NCBI GenBank assembly: GCA_002633025.1
Contig: NMRB01000503.1
Location: forward strand, 223,524 to 287,523
Direction of reading: 5' to 3'
Source of the DNA: Notospermus geniculatus
Lineage: Eukaryota; Nemertea; Pilidiophora; Heteronemertea; Lineidae
DNA length: 64,000 nucleotides
Below are positions 14,064 through 27,013 of this stretch, in pieces; the first letter of the stretch is position 1; every line of letters begins with the position of its first letter. The notes beneath the pieces were generated by a model, which ran no database searches, was not told where the DNA came from, and saw nothing but the letters and a program-made list of their open reading frames with translations. The translations under genes were made by a program, and so were the position numbers.

Positions 14064-14661
14064 TGTCCTCAAATCTGATCGATGCTTTCGTGAAGCATGT
14101 TAAAGATTTATGTTGCATCATAAAGGGTGGTTTGATTCCTTCATGGTTGCATGTATGAACGCAGATGGGACTAAAAATCGTGGTCCATTGGGGAACCCGC
14201 ATGACTGCAGATGGCGCAGTCAGTATAAGACCCGAATGACGTACTGACGTCACTTTTTTCGCTGTTGACGTCACGTCGTCAAAGCATGTGTACATTTTTC
14301 TACACAATTTTCCGTGGAAATTTCCCCAAAAGACGTTGTCAGTATTGGCATCCTGTGGCATTTCTGACGAAACAAAGCAGTGATATATGGAGAACTTTGA
14401 ACATTAAACAGGGCAGTTTAATTTAATCAAAATTGAACCAAAGAGAGTGGTTTATTTTTGGGCAAGAAGTAAATGGAAATACTGTTAGAAAATAGGACTT
14501 CCGGGTCTTACACTGACAGCGCCACGTCGTGGCGNGTCCTCAAATCTGATCGATTCTTTCGTGAAGCATGTTAAAGCTTTATGTTGCATCATAAAGGATG
14601 GTTTGATTCCTTCATGGTTGCATGTATGAACGCGGATGGGACTAAAAATCGTGGTCCATTG
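14064..14661. repeat. Direct duplication of a ~127-bp block (14064-14190 and 14536-14661)
   Basis: The two blocks start gtcctcaaatctgatcgat and end gtggtccattg, and they differ at only a few bases. The second begins immediately after the single N at 14535. The 345 bases between them are not duplicated. This is what unmerged allelic contig ends look like, although a genuine local duplication is possible. Confidence 0.8.
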
Positions 14662-16236
14662 TACCTGAGTGTCTAGCCAGGGCAATTAACAGACCCCAAG
14701 CAGGGCGGGTGGACTGTTAGCCTGTGGTGGATTCCATACCTCCGGCAAACCCAACAGGGTTTTGACGCCCATGAGGATGACGACGACGACGATGATGAAG
14801 CAGGTATAGTGGTGACACTTTACGGAGAGAAGCAGTTTTTGAACCAGGCCTTGTACATCATGTGCATTTATTATGATATCTTCACTGCAAGGGAAAATTG
14901 CTTATGTCACCAACGTCAGGACATGATGATAAAATGGAGACGAATGGCTCCAGTCTTAATGGTTTCGTAATGCATGTACCAGAATTTGGTTGATGGTACA
15001 TGTAGTACGTTGGGAAATCGCTCAATACAAATAGCTCGTGTTGTTAATGTCCATTAGTTTTGCATTTGGACAGCTTTTAACAGTCACCATTTTTTTCTGC
15101 AAAATACTCTCTCCCCATAAAGGGTTACACGATACTGCACATGATGACCATTCATCCCTCTAAAAGCTACCATTGAATAGGGATGTCGTTACAATTACTC
15201 CACGGTCTATTAGCCATCTGGATATTCTCAGGTTTTACCCCAATCTTCATCGCTAGAAACCATGTTGTATCTCATGATACTTCATGTATGCATATTTTGG
15301 AGTCGACAAGGATCAGAATGTCATGGGCACCATTTACTCGACGATTTCAATCTAAAACCCATTAAAATATCATTTTGGGCAGAAAATTTGTTTCCGCTCT
15401 TCTTCTTCAATTTGCTTCCAACCATTTACATGTATGTTTAAGTGACATGCTATCTGTCAGTCCTGTTAATATTTTGAATTGTAATTTTCACTCTCGAATA
15501 GGCATGAATGAAAACGCTTAGAATTGTATTTGAAATGAAAAAAGATTGGAGAGAGTCTACGGACGCCCAATATAACCGGTATAACCAATAGAGCGACCAC
15601 AGAGAGTACGCGGAGTAAAAAAAAAGTTTAACTTGCTATTTCTTCAAACAAAGCATTTTCGTTCAGCAACACCGGCCAACGAGGAAGTATGTTTTGAGCA
15701 AATAATTCCATCCGATTGGCTGTTTCATAAACTGACAGCAATGACGGTGGACCAATCAACTGGAACTAAATCAATATTTCATGACAGAACCGAGAACTAT
15801 AATGTGTAAAGTGAAATGGGCGACAGACGGGAAGGACATGATTAACAGGCATGTCCTTGACATCTGCATGCCATTGGCCGACTTAGCACAACGCTGTACT
15901 GCTCATCTAAATCTAAATTAGCTGATCAGTCAGGTACTGCTAAATGTCACGTGCCTGTACCTAAAGATGAAAGAGATTGAGGTGTCTGAGACACGATATT
16001 GTGAGGGAGATCGACGAGGGTCTCATCTCTTCATTGGTGGAAGGTCCGTACCCTTAAAGCAGCCGAATCGATACTATCACATCTTCTTAAAGATAATGTA
16101 TCACGACTTCATTGTTTACATTCAATGTTTGTAAACATGGATGTTGACATTATGTTACTTAGGACTTTTTGGACATGACAACCCACCAAATTGAATACTT
16201 TCGGTATCAAAAGAATTTCTAGAGGGGCATGTCACC

Positions 16237-16310
16237 AACAAATTACTCATAAGACAAAGAAAGACTGCACACATGTGTGCAGTCTTTCTTTGTCTTATGA
16301 GTAATTTGTT
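16237..16310. repeat. Perfect 74-bp palindrome without spacer
   Basis: The left arm begins aacaaattactcataagaca, and the right arm is its exact complement, centred at 16273/16274 in cacacatgtgtg. There are no mismatches and no loop. It may be a natural cruciform-forming site or a foldback artefact of cloning or assembly. Confidence 0.9.
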
Positions 16311-16948
16311 TGCAAACAAACAAAATGTAAATAAACAATGAATTTCGTGGCCCGCGAAAATACCCGTGATACATTATCTTTAACGTGTCTGTTGACACTT
16401 CTAATCTTACAGACGATTTTGAAAGACGGGTACACAGACTGACGAATGAATTTCATGTATTCTGATTCTTCACTCAAGTCAATTTCGCTACGGTCCGTAG
16501 CAATTTGCCGATTGTAAATAGAGATACAGAGCGACGAGGGAAATCATAAGATATTTGCCTCAAAAGAACTTAATTCTGAGCAATGAATGGTGGGTATTAA
16601 TAATCAGATCTGATATTCCCATCGTGAGGCGTAAAAATCCATATCATTTAAAAATATTATTGAATCGAGGGAGCTGAGCGCCCAAATATGGCACTTTAGT
16701 TCTGTACAGACAACATTTGGGGAATCTAATGTACGCCCGTAGAAGACCTGTAGGTTCCGATATTTGGTTCCTGTGCTTCGCTGATACGCCAAAAATCGTA
16801 TAAGGTTACCATCTGGGGATTTATGACTGAACTCCAAAGAATGCCAAGGATCAAGCCAGTTTGATATTTGTGCGACATTCATTGGACGCCGAGGGGTAGC
16901 ACATCTCACGGCGGAGACCGCAGACTACACTCCAACTCGGGTGTGCAT

Positions 16949-17082
16949 CAGGGGTAGCGAGCATAAAGGGGTCGTATCCCTACGTCAGGCCTAAGCCAGG
17001 CGTAGTGCTCGTTGTGACCCTTGCACTACGCCTGGTTTAGGCCTGACGTAGGGTTACGACCTCTTTATGCTCGCTACCCCTG
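16949..17082. repeat. Foldback element with ~59-bp arms
   Basis: Arms start caggggtagcgagcataaag (16949) and end with its near complement at 17082. They differ at only a few positions and leave a loop of about 15 bases. No coding potential. Confidence 0.85.
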
Positions 17083-18010
17083 GTGGATTCCTCGCTTTAG
17101 GCCAACGACTACGCTTATCCACATGTATGACTGTATTGTTCGATTAGACAATAGATCAGAAACTCGTACATGTAAGTAGTCGTTTTGGGCGATTGCGCAA
17201 AACTCCCTACATGTATATTGTGTTCGCCATTTTGCGTTCACTTGGGCGTATGATCTTCAAGGTATCCGGTAAATCAAAATGAGCACCGCTGAAAACGTAC
17301 TATTCAAATAATCCTGACATAAATGGAACATCATGCAGAAAGCAAGATATAACGTTTCATTTCTAAATCATCCAACAACTTGCCTGATTTCGCGATCCCG
17401 TTACAGAGGTCCCGTAGCTCTTTTTTGCTGCCTCTGTAATATTAGAGTGGTGTATTCTGACTGGCTGTTTGCAGACGCAGAAAAAATTCGATTGCTCATA
17501 GAAGCCACAGATGCTTACAGAGAGGCCATATTGGTAAACAGATCGCCAGATAGTCATGAACAGGATCTCATCGTTCAACACGGGACCTGTCCAATTAGTC
17601 CGACGGTAGACCTGCTCAGATGGAACTCGAAGTATCAAAAAGGCTGCCTTTTTGAATGAATCGATGTGATGTTTTTGACCCAAAAAAAGAGAAATGACTC
17701 GTGAATCAACGAGCCTTTGCCTTGCACCACAATTTTTGTGCATGAGATCAGAAATCTCTTACTCCACTTCTCAATTCTCAGACCCTCAAAAAAGTCCTAA
17801 GTTTTTGATATACATGTATCTGATATCTCGACTCCTGAGTAAGTCGAAGCAATTACCAATATGGCTGTCTTTGAAGCCATGACGAGGTTGGTATTGGTCG
17901 ATAATAAACTGGCCTCCTTTGCCTTCATCGCTAAAATCAGACGTGACATGATGTTCGGCAACCTTTGTGGCTTCGCATGGGGAAGATGTGGTCAAGGGTT
18001 ATTCATGAAC

Positions 18011-18052
18011 GTAGTTCAGTGCAGTGGTATTAATACCACTACGTTGAACTAC
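18011..18052. repeat. Imperfect spacer-free palindrome (42 bp)
   Basis: The half-site gtagttcagtgcagtggtat is followed by a near complement ending gttgaactac, with three mismatches and no loop. Confidence 0.7.
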
Positions 18053-18933
18053 CAAATTTATGGTACTGAATTCATCAGAGGGGTTCCTTAAAACTGCACT
18101 CACTCAAAACGCCAGGTGATGTCAACCGACAAAATGAATAATTCATGATTGCTCTTGGTGGGTGGATATAGTAAATCACAGAAAATAACTGTTCCCGAGA
18201 GTAAAACTATGCATAAAGCCAGAATTCCCTTCATTAAAATTGTCTTCGATCGCGATACTGTCAGAGTTCCATTCACATGATAACTGTGATTAGGGAGAAA
18301 TATGACCCATTCATTTTCAACTATTTGACTTAGAATAAAACCATTTACAATAGGCCTATCATTTGAATCTAAAAAAGTGTTTTTTCACTCGATGCCAACT
18401 AGTGCTATTAACACTGATCCGAAATGATAACGAAATTACCGTACATCTGCATTGAGCTTTTCCACATAAACCCCACTACTACAGAGTTCAGGCAGGGACT
18501 TGACGTGTACACTGTACTTGGTTTTGGGTGACTGAGACGTGCACTCCAAATACAATACATCATGTTCGTGTACATAATCCGACGAAAGAGATTGGATATT
18601 ACAGAAAAGCAGGTACTTGAATCCGTGGCGTCAGATCGAAATAACCGCGTGTTAACCTTGTATATGTGATATTCTCAGAGCTTGTCAAGAGAAAATCAGG
18701 TTTTCAAATCATATTATAGGCGTTCATTTCGCCACGTTCTCGTCCATTGTATCAGAAATTGGCTTACTGGGGACAAATGCAATACAAGTGGTACGGAAGA
18801 CATCTTATTTTTTGTCGAATACGGCCTCTAGCTATAACACAATGGTCAGTAAGGTTGCAATCACATAGAGCTACACGCTACACGGACACGCCGGTTAACA
18901 ATGGCCGGATTCACGGTCGCGAGCCCCTTGTGA

Positions 18934-19022
18934 AGCCGAGTTTTCGCAACGCCCCCGAAACGCCAACGTGAACGTCTACCCTTTTGTTCGGTGCTCTCTT
19001 CGTGGCATCGAAGAATGGGTTT
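18934..19022. repeat. Truncated copy of the TAGGGAG/GTTTTCGCAA foldback element
   Basis: It reads gagttttcgcaacgcccc, then gaaacgccaacgtgaacg, then the internal gttcggtgctctcttcgtgg, matching the left half and loop of the copies at 30605-30736 and 34146-34523. The right arm is missing. Confidence 0.75.
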
Positions 19023-19475
19023 GATGCTTTAACCTTGCTGCTTCTGTTATGATTTATGATGCTTATTGTTATTACTAACTTGGGGAAAGTGCCTTCATTT
19101 TTAACAGATTTAATTGGCCCATGGTTCCAGCAAACGAGAGCGGAAGATTATTAACAAGAAGGGAAGCCATACTTTCCCAATGCTTTTTAAAATTCTTCGC
19201 AGGTTTCCCAGATTACATCGCTGAATAACTTCAGAACTTCGCCAGCCTATTTCTTGATATGGTACTGATGAAATTGATAAAAATGTAAATTCTTTCATAA
19301 AGTAAGACACTAATGATATTTCTTTAAGCCGATCGCAAGGAATCGTCTCAATCAAATACGAAAGGCTGTGGTACATGTAATATCATATACGTGCACTACG
19401 TGAGAACCCGTACCGGATAGTGTCTGTATATAATGCTCCTTATGAAATCCTACGATACGGTACATGTACTTCATA

Positions 19476-19595
19476 TTAGGGAGTTTAAGAAATCTAACGG
19501 TAAACGTTAACTTAATACGACAACGTTATTTTTTGTACCGAAAACGCAATGTATAATCTGGGGAATTCGCAGTTTGATTTCTTAAACTCCCATTA
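19476..19595. repeat. Short element with 17-bp terminal inverted repeats TAGGGAGTTTAAGAAAT
   Basis: The left end TTAGGGAGTTTAAGAAATC and right end GATTTCTTAAACTCCCATTA are inverted copies flanked by TA-like duplications. The first eight bases of the terminus match the larger TAGGGAG family; the interior is unrelated. Confidence 0.7.
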
Positions 19596-21534
19596 GAGTA
19601 TTTTAGCCTATTGTCCCATATTAAGAACGAAGCATCGCGATGTATCTTCCTGGTAGGCCTATATTTATTGCTAATGGGGTATATGAAATCGCTCCTTTCA
19701 CAATAACACAACGCTAACGCTTCTGACGTACATTTGCGATGCAAAAGTGTTAACGTTCGGTGGACAATCTCGTAAATTCACTCTTCCATTTGATTTCCCA
19801 GGATCATTTATTCTACAACGTTTACATTGCGTATACATTGCGGACAGCGACTTAGTGAGAGAACTTGTTTGATGTGGCGTTTATTGTAAAAGTGAACGCA
19901 ATATGCTATTCCTATGAAAATATGATGAAATTAAGTGACAACACGTTGAAATTGTTGAGTATTAATGGAACCAGACGCACTAACGAATTCAAATGATTGA
20001 TACCATCGGACGTGTAGCTTTCAATATTTTACACCATTCGAACCTTCGATTTTCGAATTCAAGCAACAACCATCCCGCATTTCAAGCTTTTTCAATGCCA
20101 TCCTGCCTTTTAGAAGCAGCTGTCAACTTGAGACTTTAATAGTTAGGGACAACACATCCTTAGCACAGAGTCAATTTGAAATTCAACACTTCACTTCACA
20201 ATTAGGATAAAAACGTGTGCTAGAACTGCTCTCTTGTCGTCAGTTTTGTGTCTCCTGCGAATCATCTTGAAAATCATTTGGCAGAGTCCTTATTGTGCAC
20301 GCGCACATATGCTGCCGCGAAAGTCGATATGACTGAAAATAATTCATCAATTGGGAATTTCGCTGTTGACGTTCTCATCCATTTTGATCTGGGACAAATC
20401 TTTGGGGATGATATTTGGTTTCGGCTCCTGGTTCAACAGTAACGGCAATTCTTTCATCAAATTTGCCTCATCATACTAAACGTTTTATTACGTGTTTTGT
20501 TTACGTGCACTTCGTTCACTGATGCGATAGTCGTGTCGAATGGGTTTGTTATTGATCAAAAATGTATCAGTTTGGGGTGAAAACGTTGTAAATTATCTCT
20601 AAAGTACCATCGTACCTTGCTGTGGATCTTTTTCTGATTCCCCATTATTTTTCATGTCTTGTAAAATGTAGCCACTGGTTTCCGAAAAACACAACATTGG
20701 ACATTACATGTAGCCTAGTTGGAAGTGTATCCTCTGGCATGACTGTCGACCCAGTTCGGTGTCGCACACTGTTGTGTGTTATTGTTTATGTACACGTACA
20801 TGAACATTTATGGGCTCAAAACACAATCGTTAACGAGCTGTAGGCTACATGACAGTTTCATATAGCAGCCATATTGAATAGCAGCTTTCCTTGGGCAGAA
20901 TTCGAAAGATTTTCTATAGATAAACAATAAATGAAAAATTAGGGCCTAAGCCTTCTATTGTTGTAATTTGTTCGCGATTCAACCTTATTGTGTGGCTGGA
21001 CTGCAATGCAGTAGGTGTAGTGAACAATCAGCCTCAAGCCACAGAATGACGATTTATCTTTCATAATCATTCTCCAAAGAGAAAGAAAAAAGATGGTAAC
21101 TTGAATTAAATTAAAATTGGAATTTACAGTAACTTCTTTTTAATCAATGCGCATCAAATTCTACGACTGTACATTATTTTTGCTGTTGTGCTTGCGTCAA
21201 AAGTTCCTTTGATCTTGAGGGTGATTTTGTGTTTGTTGTGTGCATTCATTTTTTAGTGTGTCGTTAATATCCTCTTTGAAGATGAGCCCACGTGTTTAAT
21301 TTTGCAGTATCGCCGTTTATCAATTCAGTGATATCACTTTGTACAGACAATGAGTTGTCGCTTGAGCGGATTTTGTTTTCCCAAGCGTCAAAACAGAATT
21401 GTGAGGAGGTCGGTAGCCAAAATGTCACCACCAGCTGCTGAAAGATTTTGGAATGATTACGTTCTACACGCATCAAAATCTAAATATACTGTGAACTTCA
21501 TAAGGTAGACCATTAATTACGACTGTCAACAATG

Positions 21535-21680
21535 TGGTCCGTACGCACCAACGAAGATTATCTTGAACTCAGGCTGAGCCACAACTTTTCCATTGTCACG
21601 TCATGCCCTGGCAAACCAGAACAATTGAAAAGCTGTGGCTCAACCTGAGTTCAAGATAATTCCCGTTGGTGCATACGTCG
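21535..21680. repeat. Inverted-repeat element, family A copy 2
   Basis: It has the same arms as 1293-1440 (gaagattatcttgaactcag on the left, its complement on the right), with the loop inverted relative to copy 1. It is about 146 bp long. Confidence 0.8.
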
Positions 21681-24079
21681 CTATAATGGAAGAGTTGGCC
21701 TACTGTCGGTTGGTGACGCAGTCTGTAAGTAACCAATGCAATTGGCACTTAGCAACAGTGCTTGCTTTTCCACCCGAGGTCCTTCTTATAAACTTAGAAT
21801 CACGTAATCCTAGCACCGGTTATACAAAGGCTTTTCCCAATTTCTCTGCGGTAGTTCGCATCGCATGGTGACATCGCACCCCTGCACTTAGCATCTTCCA
21901 GCAGATCTAAATCGATTAATTGACATTTTGCTCAAGAACGATGCGTTCGTTCTGCCCCCGATGGATCGTAGTTGACGACTGACTTGTTAAAAATTTGCCG
22001 TAACTTCGATGTTCCATGCCGATCACAATGATATTAAATGTATGTAATCAAAAAATATCCAATGGAATCAAAGCATCATTACACCCCAGTTATTTAACTC
22101 ATTCGTCACCTGCAAGCCAAGGTTATTTGACCTTCTGAGGTACATTAATGGCACAAATAAATTCTATAATAGCTCCGGGGAGATTTTTAAAACCATATGG
22201 ATTGCAAACAATGCCCAAGACAAGAAACTTTTATAGCATTTCATAAACATTATAACAATGGTTTGTGTAGCACTTAGACTTTCCATTAACAGTCAGTGCA
22301 AAGTGAAAAATGCGAAGTGAAAGCCAAATAATGCTAATCTGCGTTCCGGTAATGGACGACTTCGACATCTTGCAATTTGTGACGTCATAATTGCCCACCT
22401 CCGTGGCGTTGTATCAGACTGGATAAGAACGTTCAACGCGTCCAGTCGTTTTTTAAACGACCGCCACAGTTTTTTTTCTGCAGTAAATGAGAGAGTGATG
22501 GAGATCTGCCACTTTATCAAGTTCACAGCTGCGGTCGGTAAAAAACAAGTGGAGGATTAGTCGAGACGGCAAAAGAATGACAAATGGCGCCAATCTCGTA
22601 CCATAGTTCAACATTGCCACATTAAACTCTGGAAATGCCTAGACCGGTACTACTTTTGCGCAGTGCAAAATGCATTGTTCAAGGCGGATGAATTTCTGAC
22701 CGTTGCACAAGCAAATGCGTAGGGATTCGAAAGAGTTAGTTCTTTGTTTCTTATACCCAACGGAATGTTAAAATAGTAGTATTTTTACAAATACTGGAAC
22801 AAATGTTAATTTTTGGTATGGGATATGGATGGGATAATAAAGAAATAATAAAGGATAATAAAGAAATAATTACTAGTCACTTCCGTATTTACATTCAGCA
22901 GCCATTGTGCATTAGCGAGTTTCAAGAAATCACTAGGCAGTTGCCCAAGGGCTCCGCCTGGAGGAATGTAGCGTTCAGTTCGCGAGGTCAGGGTCGAACT
23001 ACTTATTCCAAACGTAATCGCCTCACTCATAGACAAACTATGGACAGATGGATGACAGCTGCGGGCATATTTTCCAATATAACGTAATTTAGCATTTTTC
23101 AAATACAATTCTAACTTTTCGTCGATCCGTATGCCCATTTCAGACAATTATCAAAGTAATTTGTCATTCAAACTTACCATCAATTTGTCAAATGGTGAGC
23201 TGAAAAACCAGGAAATGACTATTTTCATCGAAGTGGACAATTCTCCCGCAAAATATCCGCACTGTTATTCGAACAGCCAATCAGAAGTGCCGTTAGAAAA
23301 CGATGAATATCATGCTGGCAAATGCGTGGCTCTCATGAGCGTGACTTCGCCCTCTGATTTGCTCAGCATTTCTTTCTCGTGTGTTGTGAGATTGGCCCAC
23401 CTAAAGGTCCTGCAAGCATCCGTGAATAAACTGTCTTACCCAAAACATAAGAGTTTATTGCTGGATGACTGTCACCTTTTAAAAGGACGATTCAGGGAAA
23501 AATTAATATCGGTGTCTCTTGGGATAGCCACCACCCGATAACAGTTATCACGAAAGCTTGCCGGTAGGCAGATTCAAACTGGTGATACCCGATCCTGCGA
23601 AAAGAACGACCAGAAGGCGCCGTTTTGGAACCTGCTGAAGTCGTGTGGCTGATTACATCGGACTGTCACCGCCTATCAATAAAACTCATCGAAACCAGCA
23701 GCGATAGGAATAAACCCGGTTTTTTTCCGTGGGAACGTCGCTTTTCTCCGATAGAATAACAGGGAGATTGAGTCATTTGTATGCGAGGAGGATCGCCAGG
23801 ATGCGGAAAGGCGCGGCTTGACATAAGGCTTCCGAATCAATTCAGCGATAACTCGCTGCTATTCAACAATTTACTGAAAATGATGTGATCAAGACAAGTA
23901 GACGTGCTGATGGTTCGCGGTACATGTTTTATTTACAGGGTGTCCCAAGGTTACCTTAAATCGGGGGTTCTCCTATATCGTGTGTATGCACGTAGCAAGT
24001 TATCTGTCATGTCTTTGCTGGTATCCAACATAGCACAAAAAACGACACACAAAATGATAGAAAATTGACACTTCTGGGA

Positions 24080-24150
24080 TCTCGACTAGAAAGTGCCTGA
24101 GGAAGAACCAGTTTGGGGTCGAAAATTTGCAAAATTCGGAGACGACTTAC
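24080..24150. repeat. Dispersed repeat fragment, also at 61137-61200
   Basis: The segment containing ctagaaagtgcctgagg and attcggagacgactta recurs in reverse complement inside a TRPM intron at 61137-61200, with an internal indel. Confidence 0.6.
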
Positions 24151-26205
24151 GTTTTCTATCATGTCTTTGCTGCAGGTGTAAGTAGAAAGGTACATGCATG
24201 GGCCTAAGTTGAAAAATTGTCAGTTCAGGGAAGAGAACGAAGTAAGGGATAAATGACAAGTACATGTATACTGGTAACAACGTCAATAATGGTTCGTTTA
24301 TCAACGAAAAAGTACCACTGAAAGTTACAAAAGTGGCCGGCAGGGGAAAATGTAATAAAACTAGCCCTCACAAATACAGCTGAAGCAACTCAAAGAAATC
24401 ATTATTTCTTGATGATAAACTTAAACATTTTGTAAGACAAAGAAAATGGTTACAACTTCATACTCCTCCGTAGCAAAGATTTGTGACATGAGATTATGAT
24501 CTCAGCAGCGAGTGGACTCTTTGTATGATGATCAAGGAACAAACGATAGGTTTCAAAAAGCAATGGGAGTTGCCATCAGCCTCTTATTTACTGTGAGTGG
24601 AAAATCCGTCTCCCCGAGCTCACATTCTCTCAACAAAGCTTTCCCCATTGCATTAGGTCATTAGCCGTATTTCAAAGTAGATTATACCCACGTGTGCCTA
24701 CGCATATCGCAAGTCGACCCTGAACGTTCCTTTTTCGCAATTGCCTCGGGGGTGGGGCTAACATGCGACTCTTGCTACCGTTACCATTAATCACCGTGAG
24801 CATTACTGCTAGGAACAATATCTCTGCGTGATTAGGGGCATTAAGGGTGATAAAACTGTGCAATGGTCCGCAGATAAGGCAGGAATCAAGTTGCGGATGA
24901 TAGCACTGATAAACGCATCCAGTTTCCGTCGCGCGTTTGATTTTTTTTCGTATTTGTTTCTTACCTACGGAAATTCTGCTATTAAAGGGAGATTTGATGT
25001 GAATGGTGTTGGTGCAGGTTATGGTTATATGATGGCACAACACCTGTGGATTAATAATCAATGAAAATTACCTACATTGCCATAGCAATATAAGCAGTGT
25101 GACAGTTTGCCATGTGTAACCTCGGCCGTCTCTGAATGCGAAAGACACTACTGCCAATTAACGGTCTCAAACAGTTCGTCTCTCTTGTCGACCAAGCCTT
25201 TGACGCTAATTGACAAGTTTGTGGAAAGCTATTGGAATTCTAGCAATGAAGGTGTTGTGAGAAGGTGACTTCGCCAGGTTCCTTGTGTTTGTCGTCACTC
25301 GGATGTCCGCTGGGTATCTGCCCAACCTGTTCAAATTAAAAAGCAGTATTTGAAAGGGCAGTATTTTCTCCTGCTTTTGGCATGCCCGTACAAGTGATGT
25401 ACAGCCAGCATGTAGAGAAACACTGATCCCGACATATTGGTAAGCTACTGTATGAGACAAGTTCACGTCATAAAGACAGCACCTGCTGATACAAAATGGC
25501 TTCGTCAGGTCACAAGTCAATTCGTGATATATCCGTTCAACGGTCGTGCCCAGAAAAGGAACCCCTTGCTGGCCAATAGCCATCACATTCATTCCTGGTG
25601 TAAACTGCTGAAGGGAAATATGTACTGGATCACCCTATCAATATAGAGCCAAACAACTCGTTGTCGTCTCCACAACGGTCAGCAATGATCTCCCCAGCAG
25701 ACTATTGTTTGATGACCATAACCCATACATCAAAGAATTTCTTGGTATGGATTTATTAACTCCAACGTTCTGACATTAATCAGGATCGACTCGTAAGCGG
25801 TATGCGTGTCTGGAATAGACCATCAATCTGCCTCCGTCTGGTTTGCGTACGCCCGCACCACGGAACCTCCAGACACTCAAAGATACCATATTCTTATACG
25901 AAATTATGTCATTAAAGTGATCACTGAATGAAAATTTGATGTATTACTCTGGGAAATTCCATTAATTTGATGTAAAAGTGATAGTCTCGAAGATTATTCT
26001 GCACTGAGCAGCATCATGCAGTAGCGGTAAGTGCATTGCATTCCGTTTAGTATTTATTGCGCTGTTCATGACCATTATCTTTATTGCTTCAATGGAATAT
26101 CAATAGAGTTTCTTGCTACGCATGGGCAAAGTAAAGATTTAGTGGGAATCGCTGTACGTTTCTTCTGTCGTTGGAGTCGGTGATGAACGTACAGACATAC
26201 TCTAC

Positions 26206-26290
26206 AGGGTGGGCCAGAGAAAGTGTCCCTCGAACAATAGGGGAACAACAGAAATGCTATTGTTCGAGGGACACTTTCTCTGGCCACCCT
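26206..26290. repeat. Foldback element with ~34-bp arms
   Basis: Arms 26206-26240 (agggtgggccagagaaagtg...) and 26257-26290 are almost perfect complements around a short loop. Confidence 0.85.
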
Positions 26291-26907
26291 TTAGTACTTG
26301 TCGTGATCATTACATCGCCAGAAAGCAAAGTAATTTTGTGACTTCGTAAACTTTGTCTTCCAACTTCAATTCAATCTGTGGAAGCCAGCAACTGTTCCAA
26401 GCAACAAGTACTTCTAATGAAAGCAAACGTAGCGAAAATTCAACAGGTATTGATCATTTTAAGCCTCGAAAGATGTTTGTTGAAAAACTTTACATCCGCA
26501 GCACACGATGGTACGGCAACTTGCCACAAAAGTTTGTCGACTACAAAAATGCCTGAGCAGGCAATGAAAAAGGTTGGTTGTATTGCAGGCTTTAACAGCT
26601 GATATTGGAAAGTGACGTCTATGTGAGTAATCCTTCCTGCTCTCGCGATCTTTGTTAGAGATTCACTGACAATATTCTTTTGTACTGTAGGCACATCCGA
26701 ATTGTCGGTTGAACATCCGACCAGAGGGAATTCTCATCCTCTGTGACCTGTTCTGATAATTTTCTGCTATCGGAATCGCCAGCCGTGGATTCCATTAATC
26801 TTGTAGCCCTGAGCAACACGCCGGACGTATCAGCCAAGGCGGCGTTGTGTGTGTGACGTCATCAAAATGTGTGCTGGTCACATTTTTCTGATTGGTCACG
26901 TGTTCCC

Positions 26908-27013
26908 ATCCTGAGAACAGCAGGGGTTCTTAGCCGCTAGCTCCCTTCGTCACCGCGTGTGCGGTGACGAAGGGAGCCAGCGCTAAGAACCCCTGATGTT
27001 CTCACAGGATGCG
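26908..27013. repeat. Foldback element with ~48-bp arms
   Basis: The left arm begins catcctgagaacagcagggg and the right arm is its near complement. The inner part is ctcccttcgtcaccgc facing gcggtgacgaagggag with a two- to four-base loop, so the stem would be very stable. Confidence 0.85.

Noticed and set aside
13930-14361. 143-codon minus-strand frame
   Set aside because: Part of it lies in the duplicated 127-bp block and the rest shows no domain; the second block gives a matching fragment only because of the duplication.
17333-17743. Overlapping 108- and 126-codon frames on opposite strands
   Set aside because: Neither shows a motif or convincing exon border; mutual overlap suggests chance openness.
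23131-23541. 136-codon + strand open frame
   Set aside because: No recognised domain, ordinary composition, no splice or promoter context, and no relation to neighbouring genes. It may be chance.
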